Shown here: one piece after another, positions 7,993-13,673 of the stretch
How positions within the stretch are numbered: position 1 is the stretch's first letter
Layout: each line of letters begins with the position of its first letter
IMG/VR virus record: IMGVR_UViG_3300031143_000034
Coordinates: 1 to 23,699 of that record
Source: a virus
Direction: 5' to 3' (one strand)
Length of the DNA: 23,699 nucleotides
Notes under the pieces: generated by a model
What the model was told of the DNA's origin: nothing
The model's input: only the letters and a program-made list of their open reading frames with translations
The model's database searches: none
Made by a program: the position numbers and the translations under genes

Positions 7993-8256
7993 CTAGAAAG
8001 GTAGGTTATCGTCTTCTTCTACAGCCGCTGTCTTTGGGGCATTAGAGTTAGGTTCAAATGTATCAAGCTCAATATATGGTTTACCGCTACGACCTGTTAA
8101 GATGTTTAAGTTTACCCATCCACGCTTTGCTCCGTGTTCTTTCAAGAACGGCATAGCGTCTTCAATCTTAACTGATACTCTACCAATTACAAAATCAGGT
8201 TGGTTATCTCTTGTTGAGAATGAAAATCCGTCTGCAAATACTTTTTCTTTTGACAT
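7993..8256 (-). CDS. SSB-like protein with acidic DDNLPF tip
   Basis: 87 residues from the ATG at 8256, chosen because it follows an A-rich leader; a longer frame to 8313 would start inside the leader hairpin. The C-terminus EEDDNLPF is the classical bacterial SSB tip that recruits partner proteins. The body (FVIGRVSVKIEDAM..., WVNLNILTGRSGKPYIELDTF) has alternating beta-strand pattern and aromatic residues consistent with a compact OB fold, but it is shorter than the usual SSB domain. It is the last gene after the exonuclease and annealing protein, so it most likely coats ssDNA for that recombination system. Confidence 0.72.
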   Translation of the reverse strand: MSKEKVFADGFSFSTRDNQPDFVIGRVSVKIEDAMPFLKEHGAKRGWVNLNILTGRSGKPYIELDTFEPNSNAPKTAAVEEDDNLPF

Positions 8257-8288
8257 AATGTTTGTGTTTTCCCTCTTAATAGTTAGGC

Positions 8289-8317
8289 AGTCGTGGTCTG
8301 AGGGTACAACCACGACT
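8289..8317 (-). promoter_or_regulatory. 9-bp hairpin in the SSB-like gene leader
   Basis: AGTCGTGGT (8317-8309) pairs perfectly with ACCACGACT (8297-8289) around an 11-base loop. No T-run follows, so it is not a terminator. It sits about 33 bases before the ATG at 8256 and could be a transcript-stability or translational control element for the SSB-like gene. Confidence 0.5.
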
Positions 8318-8331
8318 TACCATCTGTGTAA

Positions 8332-8349
8332 AGTCCGCTAGAACGGACT
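8332..8349 (-). terminator. Weak hairpin overlapping the exonuclease stop codon
   Basis: AGTCCG and CGGACT form a 6-bp stem with a TTCTAG loop, followed by TTTACA. The stem starts inside the exonuclease stop codon. The short T-run suggests at most partial termination before the SSB-like gene. Confidence 0.35.
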
Positions 8350-9082
8350 AATCAATATAATCTTCAATGTAATAGTCTTCAATAGTCTCGGTGGCATCTT
8401 TACCAAAGAATGCATCATGCACTTCTATAGCCTTCTCAACTTTTTGCTCTCCTCTCTTGATAAATTCTTCAGTTGGTCTAAATATTCCAAGCATCTGTGT
8501 TGTCTTGTCTATAACAAGGAAGATAAGAGGCTTACCAAAGAGTTCCTGATAGATGTAAGCTTGGCTATCATAGTGGTATAGGTTAGCAGACCTTTTAAAC
8601 TTTTTAATGTCTCCTGTGGTCTTTAAATCAATCAAGAAATCCTTACCAACAATGTCGGCTTTACCTTTCCACATCCTTCCTTTAATTTCCTTAATGCTAG
8701 GAACTTCAAACTCGTTTCCTTCAGCATATATAAGGTCAAAGAAATCCATGTTAGACTTCATGGTGTCTGTCCATGACTTAATGTCTTCCACTTCTTTGTT
8801 TAGTAGAATGAAATCCATCTCGTTATCCTTACAGAAATCTCTATACTTCTTAGTTCCTCTAGTAGAAGAATCAAGTGATAAACAATCCTTAGCCTTCTCC
8901 GGCTCTAGCATGAGTTGGTGGAATAATCGTCCTTTAGCAAATACAGGGTTATCAGGTTGGTCTACACCAAAATCCTTAACATTACCTAGTAGTGCTGTGA
9001 TGTTAGAGTTAGAGAGGTATTTTTTACCTACCCCTCTGTAGTACTCCTCATCATCTCTGAGTTTCTCTATAACCTCTTTCAT
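8348..9082 (-). CDS. RecE/DUF3799-like PD-(D/E)XK exonuclease
   Basis: A 244-residue protein with a RecB/RecE-type nuclease core: GRLFH with His55, KADIV with Asp143, LIDLKTT with Asp152-x-Lys154, and QxxxY at 174-178 (QAYIY). The order and spacing match the PD-(D/E)XK exonucleases that resect dsDNA for phage recombination, often annotated DUF3799 or exonuclease VIII-like. The gene follows the Sak3-type annealing protein (TAACATG junction) and precedes an SSB-like protein, the classical order of a phage exonuclease/annealing-protein cassette. Confidence 0.88.
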   Translation of the reverse strand: MKEVIEKLRDDEEYYRGVGKKYLSNSNITALLGNVKDFGVDQPDNPVFAKGRLFHQLMLEPEKAKDCLSLDSSTRGTKKYRDFCKDNEMDFILLNKEVEDIKSWTDTMKSNMDFFDLIYAEGNEFEVPSIKEIKGRMWKGKADIVGKDFLIDLKTTGDIKKFKRSANLYHYDSQAYIYQELFGKPLIFLVIDKTTQMLGIFRPTEEFIKRGEQKVEKAIEVHDAFFGKDATETIEDYYIEDYID

Positions 9083-9083
9083 G

Positions 9084-9680
9084 TTATAAAGACTTCTCTA
9101 ACTCCTTCTTAACCTCTGACTTGATGGTATACTTAGCTTCAAGGTTTGAAACAATCTTAGTTAAACCTAACGTTTTGTTGGCGGCAACATACTTAATAAT
9201 CTTAGACCAATTAGCATCACCAACCTCTAAGGATTTCTTAGTAGCTGTCTTTACCGCAGCCTTTACAGGTGCTTCAGTTGTTAGTTCCGGAATATCCTCT
9301 CCTGTCCATAGCGACAATCCTAATCCGTGCATTGCAATAGCCTTAGCTGTTGAACGTTGAATAGTTTTGTTAATATCCATAGAAGTAATAGCTTCTAACT
9401 TCACTGACTTGTTTCTGAAGTCCATTACCGGAAGGTAATCAATGTGCTCAATGTCTTCGACTATAATACCTACCTTTACATACGCAGTGTTTCCATCTGT
9501 GAAGTAGTTTAAGTCCGTCTGAGCGGACTCATATACATGTCTCTGTGCATTTGGATAGTTGGTCTTAAGTAAATCCCAAGCGTTAGCCCACGATAAGTAA
9601 TCCATCTTTCCTTTTCTCTCTACCTTACTCTTGATTGGTACGGCAGCTAATGTAGTGTAAGTGCTTGTGTTTGTTTTCAT
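9084..9680 (-). CDS. Sak3/DUF1071-type single-strand annealing protein
   Basis: A 198-residue protein. Residues about 24-120 carry the DUF1071/Sak3 pattern: KMDYLSWANAWDLLK near the N-terminus, a beta-rich stretch with LPVMDFRNKSV, then DINKTIQRSTAKAIAMHGLGLSLWTGEDIPE, which is very typical of the family. Sak3 proteins are Rad52-like annealing proteins that pair complementary single strands. The C-terminal third is Lys-rich and probably helical. It overlaps the upstream gene by ATGA and is followed by the exonuclease and an SSB-like protein. Confidence 0.88.
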   Translation of the reverse strand: MKTNTSTYTTLAAVPIKSKVERKGKMDYLSWANAWDLLKTNYPNAQRHVYESAQTDLNYFTDGNTAYVKVGIIVEDIEHIDYLPVMDFRNKSVKLEAITSMDINKTIQRSTAKAIAMHGLGLSLWTGEDIPELTTEAPVKAAVKTATKKSLEVGDANWSKIIKYVAANKTLGLTKIVSNLEAKYTIKSEVKKELEKSL

Positions 9681-10087
9681 AGTGTTTGATTTAATTCGTT
9701 TAATTTTTTAGTAATTTTAGAGTAACGATTCATTACTTTCGTTCTTGACTCTTGAGCATCTTCTATAGAGCTTTTGCTAGACTTATTAACAATAAGGCTG
9801 TGAATCTTAGAATCAATCGACTCTAGTTTTGCTCTATAGTTAGACAAAGATACAACATAAACTCCGTATCGCCATCCTTTTTCGGTGAAGTTTTCATACT
9901 CTTTAGGTGTTATTTCTTCGTAGTAATTACCTCCCTTTGAAGTGTTTAGAATGAATACTTGGTTGCCTTGCCTTACCTTAACTATCTTTATTCCAAATAT
10001 AATTCTAGCTTCTACAGAGTTGGTGTCTAATATGGCTACGTAAGGGTCTAATACGGCTTCGTCAAAAACTTCTTCTAGCTGATACAT
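9677..10087 (-). CDS. Hypothetical protein, 136 residues, C-terminal coiled coil
   Basis: The N-terminal half looks beta-rich (YVAILDTNSVEARIIFG...NQVFILNTSKGG), and the last 50 residues are a polar, probable coiled coil rich in Ser, Lys and Glu. It overlaps the DnaA-like gene at its start by 13 bases and the annealing-protein gene at its end as ATGA, so it belongs to the recombination operon. I do not recognise the family; an accessory recombination or DNA-binding role is only inferred from position. Confidence 0.7.
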   Translation of the reverse strand: MYQLEEVFDEAVLDPYVAILDTNSVEARIIFGIKIVKVRQGNQVFILNTSKGGNYYEEITPKEYENFTEKGWRYGVYVVSLSNYRAKLESIDSKIHSLIVNKSSKSSIEDAQESRTKVMNRYSKITKKLNELNQTL

Positions 10088-10374
10088 GATTCAATTCTTT
10101 TAATTGATGTTAAGTAATCCTTATCACTTACTATTTGTTCTTGAACTCTCTTTATCCCATGAATAATTGACGTGTGGCTAATCTTGTAACCCTCTTCAGC
10201 CATATACTCTTGTATCGTAACCAATCTCATCTGCCTATTTGAGCACACGAAGTATAGTAGGTTTCTAGCGTCAACAACATCTCTTTTCTTATTCTTAACA
10301 AACAAGTCTTGCTTAGTGAGTCTAAACATAGAAAGAATCTCACTAGTGTATCTATTAAAATATTCTCTTTTCAT
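10075..10374 (-). CDS. Small DnaA domain IV-like DNA-binding protein
   Basis: 99 residues from the ATG at 10374; a TTG 18 bases upstream is less likely. The core (RDVVDARNLLYFVCSNRQMRL...YKISHTSIIHGIKRVQEQI) follows the layout of the DnaA C-terminal domain: a helix with DAR, a helix-turn-helix, then a His-containing recognition helix with Thr/Ser and a trailing Arg. No ATPase domain is present. Such stand-alone proteins may bind DnaA-box-like sites in the phage origin or mark host origin sites. It overlaps the DUF1599-like gene by 20 bases. Confidence 0.7.
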   Translation of the reverse strand: MKREYFNRYTSEILSMFRLTKQDLFVKNKKRDVVDARNLLYFVCSNRQMRLVTIQEYMAEEGYKISHTSIIHGIKRVQEQIVSDKDYLTSIKRIESCIS

Positions 10375-10696
10375 CTTGTTCTTCTTTTGCAATCATTAAT
10401 AGTATAAGGTATCCACATAAATCAAATATGGTATCTTCTGTCCCCTCTGTTATTCCGGTATTCTTAATCCTAGCTAGCTTATCGTCTATCCTAGCGCACA
10501 GAGAGTCAGAGGCTTGACCCTTATTGAAGATGTTAAGAGGTTCAAGTGCTGAGTTGCCATAAGCCTTGTTCTTGCTTAGTAACATATCCCTAACCTCGTT
10601 AGCTTTCTCTGTAATCTTATCGCTCTTGTGGTCAGGTGCTTGTTGTAGCTTCTGAATCTGAATCTTAGTTAGATTCTCTTTTTGTATAAAGTCCAT
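10355..10696 (-). CDS. DUF1599/Nmad1-like nucleotide-associated protein
   Basis: 113 residues from the ATG at 10696; a TTG further upstream lies inside the promoter. The pattern RDMLLSKNKAYGNSALEPLNIF, then SLCARIDDKLARIKN and DTIFDLCGYLILLM matches DUF1599, also called nucleotide modification associated domain 1. The family is all-helical, related in pattern to MazG-type folds, and often lies near phage nucleotide-metabolism genes. No base-modification enzyme is visible in the window, so a simple role in (d)NTP handling is as likely. It has its own promoter box at 10712-10719. Confidence 0.78.
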   Translation of the reverse strand: MDFIQKENLTKIQIQKLQQAPDHKSDKITEKANEVRDMLLSKNKAYGNSALEPLNIFNKGQASDSLCARIDDKLARIKNTGITEGTEDTIFDLCGYLILLMIAKEEQDEKRIF

Positions 10697-10711
10697 AGTA
10701 TATTGTTTGTA

Positions 10712-10719
10712 CAAATATA
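10712..10719 (-). promoter_or_regulatory. TAnnTTTG promoter box upstream of the DUF1599-like gene
   Basis: TATATTTG on the minus strand lies 15 bases before the ATG at 10696, which would give a very short leader of roughly 9 bases. No clear TTG -33 box is present. Its position in the only sizeable gap of this operon supports it. Confidence 0.55.
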
Positions 10720-10773
10720 GGCTAATTATAAGTCTTAGACTAATTAATTTAGTAAAGATTACTTAATGATTAC

Positions 10774-10789
10774 TTAACCTATGGGTTAA
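10774..10789. promoter_or_regulatory. Palindrome TTAACC-TATG-GGTTAA, possible operator
   Basis: A 6-bp inverted repeat with a 4-base spacer lies in the AT-rich gap about 55 bases upstream of the DUF1599 promoter box on the minus strand. It could be a repressor or activator site. It is the only clear palindrome in the gap. Confidence 0.35.
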
Positions 10790-10862
10790 AATTGATTAGT
10801 ATATTGCGTTATGAATAAATTCACAAAACTAGTATACGCTTTATTGATGGTTGTTGTCTACG

Positions 10863-10952
10863 TTATGGCTCTCGTCTGTTAACGGAGCTATCATACATTA
10901 GAAATAGAACAACGGCTATAGTTACGCCTACGATAAATGATGTCTGACTCAT
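10863..10952 (-). CDS. 29-residue putative membrane peptide
   Basis: The ATG follows the stop of the 216-residue gene by one base. A hydrophobic stretch (SFIVGVTIAVVLFLMY, residues 5-20) predicts one transmembrane helix, followed by a short polar tail DSSVNRREP. The position and coupling fit the pattern of other micro-ORFs in this operon. The function is unknown; single-helix phage peptides can act at the host membrane. Confidence 0.55.
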   Translation of the reverse strand: MSQTSFIVGVTIAVVLFLMYDSSVNRREP

Positions 10953-10953
10953 G

Positions 10954-11604
10954 CTATAATTTGTTTAGTGATGTGATTAAATCAGCTAGCTTTCTTAGGC
11001 TATCTATAGGGTGATTACCTTCTGTAAAGATGTGTAATGCATCCTCATCTCCTGTAGAGTTTGATAGCAACTCAAAGCCATGCTTATTATATGCATAGTA
11101 TATGAATCCCGGCTCACCACTCATAGCTTCTTGGTAACACTCTTCAAAACCTAATTCTAATAAAGCTGATGCCGTTATAGTGTCGCTATCTGTTTCGTGC
11201 TCCGTGTCTTGCTTACTTGCTTCAGCTACAGCATCCATTAATCTATTGTAGCTTTCTTCTATAGCTTCACTACGCTCACCCATAAGTACGTCTATACGAT
11301 TCTCTGCTGATGATAGCCTATCCTCTACGTGTTCTATTAGACTAATTAATATATTGGTAGTATCCTCTAAGGGTTCGTCTTCTGTGCTAGTCTCGTTGCT
11401 GTGAAATAAGTCATACTTACTATCTACTAGGTAATGAAACTTACCTTCTGCTGTAAAGGATGTTGGGTGGTCTCCTTCTGCGTCAAACATGTAAGGATAG
11501 TTACCTAATCCGTTTCCATTTGAGAAGGTGACAATACGTCCATCGTGTTGAGTAAACTTGTCTCCGTACTTTGCTGTTTCTAGATTAATCTGTTCTGCTT
11601 TCAT
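10954..11604 (-). CDS. Hypothetical three-part protein, 216 residues
   Basis: The N-terminal part (residues 1-65; GDKFTQHDGRIVTFSNG...HPTSFTAEGKF) looks like a small beta-rich domain. The centre (about 80-135) is acidic and predicted coiled coil. The C-terminal part (about 147-216; LLELGFEECYQEAM...GFIYYAYNKHGFELLSN) looks like a second small alpha/beta domain. I have no firm family assignment. Small beta domains with a Gly-Lys-Phe loop recur in uncharacterised phage early proteins. A coiled-coil scaffold linking two modules is the simplest reading. Confidence 0.7.
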   Translation of the reverse strand: MKAEQINLETAKYGDKFTQHDGRIVTFSNGNGLGNYPYMFDAEGDHPTSFTAEGKFHYLVDSKYDLFHSNETSTEDEPLEDTTNILISLIEHVEDRLSSAENRIDVLMGERSEAIEESYNRLMDAVAEASKQDTEHETDSDTITASALLELGFEECYQEAMSGEPGFIYYAYNKHGFELLSNSTGDEDALHIFTEGNHPIDSLRKLADLITSLNKL

Positions 11605-11623
11605 TCTTGGTTTAATTTAATGG

Positions 11624-11839
11624 TTAGTTCTTATTTAATAGGTTATGTATCTCTAATTCAGCCCAATCGAAACACTCATGTGGTGTCTTGAATTGTTTAG
11701 AGGATTCTGTTATCCAATTACCACTCTTCTTACCTCTCTTGTATACTCCGCATATCCATCCTGAACCTGCATTAGCTAGAGGACTTACTTGAATCCAATA
11801 CCCTAACTCTAGATAATGGTCTATATCTCTTTCGTCCAT
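11624..11839 (-). CDS. Hypothetical protein, 71 residues
   Basis: A small soluble protein (MDERDIDHYLELGYWIQVS...) rich in Trp, Tyr and Gly, suggesting a compact beta-containing fold. Its ATG sits one base after the TAA of the 54-residue gene, at the end of one copy of the repeated junction motif. I recognise no family. Confidence 0.7.
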   Translation of the reverse strand: MDERDIDHYLELGYWIQVSPLANAGSGWICGVYKRGKKSGNWITESSKQFKTPHECFDWAELEIHNLLNKN

Positions 11840-11840
11840 C

Positions 11841-12005
11841 TTAGTCTTGTTTTAGTTCGTTAGGGATTTCCATCCATCTAATTATTTCTCCTTTTAATGT
11901 AGTTTCCCACATATCTAACCATTCTGTACTTGCGTAATAGCACAACTTGATGTAGCCGTTACTCATTCTACACACATAACTTCCTTCTTTTTTTGGTTGT
12001 TCCAT
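11841..12005 (-). CDS. Hypothetical protein, 54 residues
   Basis: Starts with ATG right after one copy of the junction motif and ends inside the next, whose bases encode its last residues LKQD and the TAA stop. The peptide is basic at the N-terminus (MEQPKKEGSYVCRMSNGYIK) and Trp/Tyr-rich in the centre (YYASTEWLDMWETTLKG). No membrane segment is evident. The primase also ends in QLKQD because its gene ends in the same motif. The function is unknown. Confidence 0.65.
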   Translation of the reverse strand: MEQPKKEGSYVCRMSNGYIKLCYYASTEWLDMWETTLKGEIIRWMEIPNELKQD

Positions 12006-12017
12006 CTTAGTCTTGTT

Positions 12018-12110
12018 TTAGTTGTTTAAAAATAGTATCGCCAAATAAAACACCCAAGTTGCCAATATTGAAGCTACGCACCATTCAAACAAGTTATTTT
12101 TCTTCTTCAT
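12018..12110 (-). CDS. 30-residue putative membrane peptide
   Basis: Starts with ATG after a junction-motif copy (12112-12128) and stops with the TAA formed by the next copy. The N-terminus is basic and polar (MKKKNNLFEW), then VASILATWVFYLAILFL forms one clear transmembrane helix. The basic-then-hydrophobic layout predicts an inner-membrane peptide with the N-terminus in the cytoplasm. The function is unknown. Confidence 0.6.
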   Translation of the reverse strand: MKKKNNLFEWCVASILATWVFYLAILFLNN

Positions 12111-12136
12111 CTTAGTCTTGTTTTAGTTAGTCCATA

Positions 12137-12164
12137 GTTGGGAAGGAATCCCGCCCTCCCCAAC
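12137..12164 (-). promoter_or_regulatory. Strong hairpin downstream of the tRNA-like RNA
   Basis: An 11-bp stem with two G-U pairs and a 6-base loop (minus strand GTTGGGGAGGG with TCCTTCCCAAC). No T-run follows, so it may be an RNA processing or stability element at the 3' side of the structured RNA rather than a terminator. Confidence 0.5.
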
Positions 12165-12228
12165 GCTGACTTTCAAATCCATTTCAAGATTTCTTTAGTA
12201 ACACTCACGCAGTCACCTCTCGTAATAG

Positions 12229-12371
12229 TCAAGGATGATGGAATCGAACCACCTTACTACTAACTGCATCTATGTATAGCCTTGTTCAGAACTTCGTGGG
12301 CATCAATAGCAGAGCCTTTTATGTAGTACCTCCTCGATAGAGGCTCACAGCTCCAACTGTGACAATCCTTG
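12229..12371 (-). ncRNA. tRNA-like RNA with a very long extra arm
   Basis: CAAGGAT (12371-12365) pairs perfectly with ATCCTTG (12236-12230) as a 7-bp acceptor stem, with A as discriminator base. T8 and G9 follow, then a D-arm TCAC-AGTTGG...-GTGA with A14, G15, G18 and G19 in place. The T-arm GGTGG-TTCGATT-CCATC has the TTCGA signature. Between them are a short CCTC/GAGG hairpin where the anticodon arm should be, and about 72 bases closed by TACTAC/GTAGTA where the variable arm should be. At about 143 bases it is too long for a normal tRNA. The anticodon-like loop has A, not U, before the putative anticodon, so I give no amino acid. CCA is not encoded. Confidence 0.6.
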
Positions 12372-12451
12372 GGGTTGCCTAGCTCCGTTCACTCAAGCAG
12401 TTTAGTAGCTAGGACTTTAGTTTGCAGCGTTCAAGTGGCTTGCTCTCTTTA
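12372..12451 (-). other. Non-coding stretch between the 58-residue gene and the tRNA-like RNA
   Basis: Eighty bases without a convincing frame. They contain a 7-bp inverted repeat CCTAGCT/AGCTAGG with a 22-base loop and two imperfect copies of a CTTGA...AACG pattern. The stretch may be the 5' leader of the structured RNA. Confidence 0.4.
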
Positions 12452-12628
12452 CTATTGTCCGTACTGTCTACCATTTAAGGTAGCACCTTGTTGACGGAAG
12501 TTTCTGGGGGATACTTTTCTTGGGTGATATGTCACACCTCGATGTTCGACGCCCATTATTAATTGATATGCATTCCTTGTTACAGCCTTACCTGTAGTGT
12601 CTTTAGTAATTGGTTTAATCCTTGCCAT
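12452..12628 (-). CDS. Small basic protein, 58 residues
   Basis: Its ATG overlaps the TAA of the RusA-like gene by one base (TAATG), a tight coupling. The protein is very basic (many Arg and Lys, few acids), beginning MARIKPITKDTTGKAV and ending in a Gln/Gly/Asn-rich tail. There is no membrane segment. High positive charge and the resolvase partner suggest nucleic-acid binding, but no family is recognised. Confidence 0.65.
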   Translation of the reverse strand: MARIKPITKDTTGKAVTRNAYQLIMGVEHRGVTYHPRKVSPRNFRQQGATLNGRQYGQ

Positions 12629-13026
12629 TATATGTGCTTTCCTTTAATCTTTTGGTTATCAGGTACGATGTCTATCACCACGCCTGCAGTTTCTTTGTCT
12701 ACTTCGTAGCCTGTGAAGTATGGAACGATGTTAGTTATATCATCATCTTCTATCCAGAAATTCTTAACCATAAGGTCTTGAACAGTTTGAGCTGGGTTTA
12801 TGTAGTCAAACTTTCTTCTTGTGCTTCTTATAAAATAGAACGATACATGGTATGGTGGCGATAGGTCCTTAGTTAATTCCTTGAACTTAGCCTTACCTTC
12901 TCTGTATTCTGTTCTTGTATTCTTTATGTACTCTCTTGTTGTCTTACCGTTAATCAGATACTTGCCTGTCCATTGCTTGCTGTTCTTGCTAGACGAAACA
13001 TTACCGTGTATATATATTCCTTTCAT
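12628..13026 (-). CDS. RusA-like Holliday junction resolvase
   Basis: A 132-residue protein matching the RusA size (about 120). The key stretch is RRKFDYINPAQTVQDLM at 70-86, then WIEDDDIT at 91-98; RusA uses a triad of Asp residues in the pattern D-x-D/N...D...DD, here Asp74, Asn77 or Asp84, and Asp94-96. Position 76 is Ile where RusA usually has Asp, so the arrangement is slightly divergent. RusA cuts four-way junctions symmetrically. The gene follows the SSB/Sak4 recombination genes. Confidence 0.78.
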   Translation of the reverse strand: MKGIYIHGNVSSSKNSKQWTGKYLINGKTTREYIKNTRTEYREGKAKFKELTKDLSPPYHVSFYFIRSTRRKFDYINPAQTVQDLMVKNFWIEDDDITNIVPYFTGYEVDKETAGVVIDIVPDNQKIKGKHI

Positions 13027-13099
13027 ATTTGTGTGTTAAATATTCATTAACAGCAAGCCTCATCAAGAGACCTGCCGTTAAGAATACTATAGTTAGATA

Positions 13100-13651
13100 C
13101 TAAAATGGAGACCCAGTTGTCTGAGCTTCCCCTCCACTCAAGGCTGTAACATGTGCTTCATGCGCTGCTCTATATGCTGCTTGATCAGCTGGAGTTAAAG
13201 CTTTATTATAGCTATCCTTCCATGTTATAGTGCGATCCATAGTTCCTGAGAACTTATAGTCTACTGAGGTACGAACGGTTGGTTCACCCGTATCCTTGTC
13301 GTTAGTCCAGTACTCTCTAGAGGCTAGACATACATTAACTTTATTACCTAAAGTTTCTTTACACGCTGTAGGGAATACATCAAAGTTCTTAGCCCCTGCG
13401 TTCTGTAAGAATCCCTTGAAGATTTCTGTACGTACTCTTGCGGCAGCTTCTGACGTTGACTCATCGATACCTTGGAATCTTAACTGTTGAATTCCTTTCT
13501 CATTGGAAACCTTAAACTCCACGTAAGGCTTACCTGTATATCCATCAATGGAATTTGAACTCTTCACCTCGTCCACTGTTACTGTGTGAACACCTGCTTG
13601 TAGGTAGTTGGTGGTTTCTTTTACTTCTGCTTTCTTTAAATCTGGAAACAT
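13100..13651 (-). CDS. Putative single-stranded DNA-binding protein beside the Sak4-like gene
   Basis: A 183-residue protein with a beta-rich body (HTVTVDEVKSSNSIDGYTGKPYVEFKVSN, then VNVCLASREYW and TSVDYKFSGTMDRTITW) that fits an OB-fold-like pattern, a flexible Ala/Gly-rich tail, and a C-terminal SPF that recalls the Pro-Phe tip of SSB but lacks the acids. It follows the Sak4-like ATPase gene, and Sak4 annealing proteins are known to act with SSBs. I see no classical SSB signature, so the call rests on context, the tail and the general fold pattern. Confidence 0.5.
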   Translation of the reverse strand: MFPDLKKAEVKETTNYLQAGVHTVTVDEVKSSNSIDGYTGKPYVEFKVSNEKGIQQLRFQGIDESTSEAAARVRTEIFKGFLQNAGAKNFDVFPTACKETLGNKVNVCLASREYWTNDKDTGEPTVRTSVDYKFSGTMDRTITWKDSYNKALTPADQAAYRAAHEAHVTALSGGEAQTTGSPF

Positions 13652-13673
13652 AATCGTTTTCTTTTAGTGTTAA

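Larger units (their letters stand above)
11840..12128 (-). repeat. Three copies of the AACTAAAACAAGACTAAG gene-junction motif
   Basis: The same 17-18 bases occur on the minus strand at 11857-11841, 12023-12007 and 12128-12112, each followed one base later by ATG. A fourth copy is at 5386-5370 before the GTG of the MazG gene. The motif provides TAA stops in two frames and an A-rich leader for the next gene, so it looks like reusable translation punctuation. Confidence 0.75.

Noticed and set aside
8607-9041. + strand frame of 144 codons
   Set aside because: It is the opposite-strand shadow of the RecE-like exonuclease gene; Ser/Leu-rich composition is typical of such shadows.
10811-10882. + strand 23-residue hydrophobic frame (MNKFTKLVYALLMVVVYVMALVC)
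   Set aside because: It looks like a membrane peptide and has TATATTG just before it, but it overlaps the better-supported minus-strand peptide at 10863-10952 and has no second support. It could still be real.
12229-12371. Group I intron inside a tRNA
   Set aside because: The insertion is only about 72 bases, none of the conserved group I core elements are visible, and the 3' anticodon-stem half that splicing would restore is missing.
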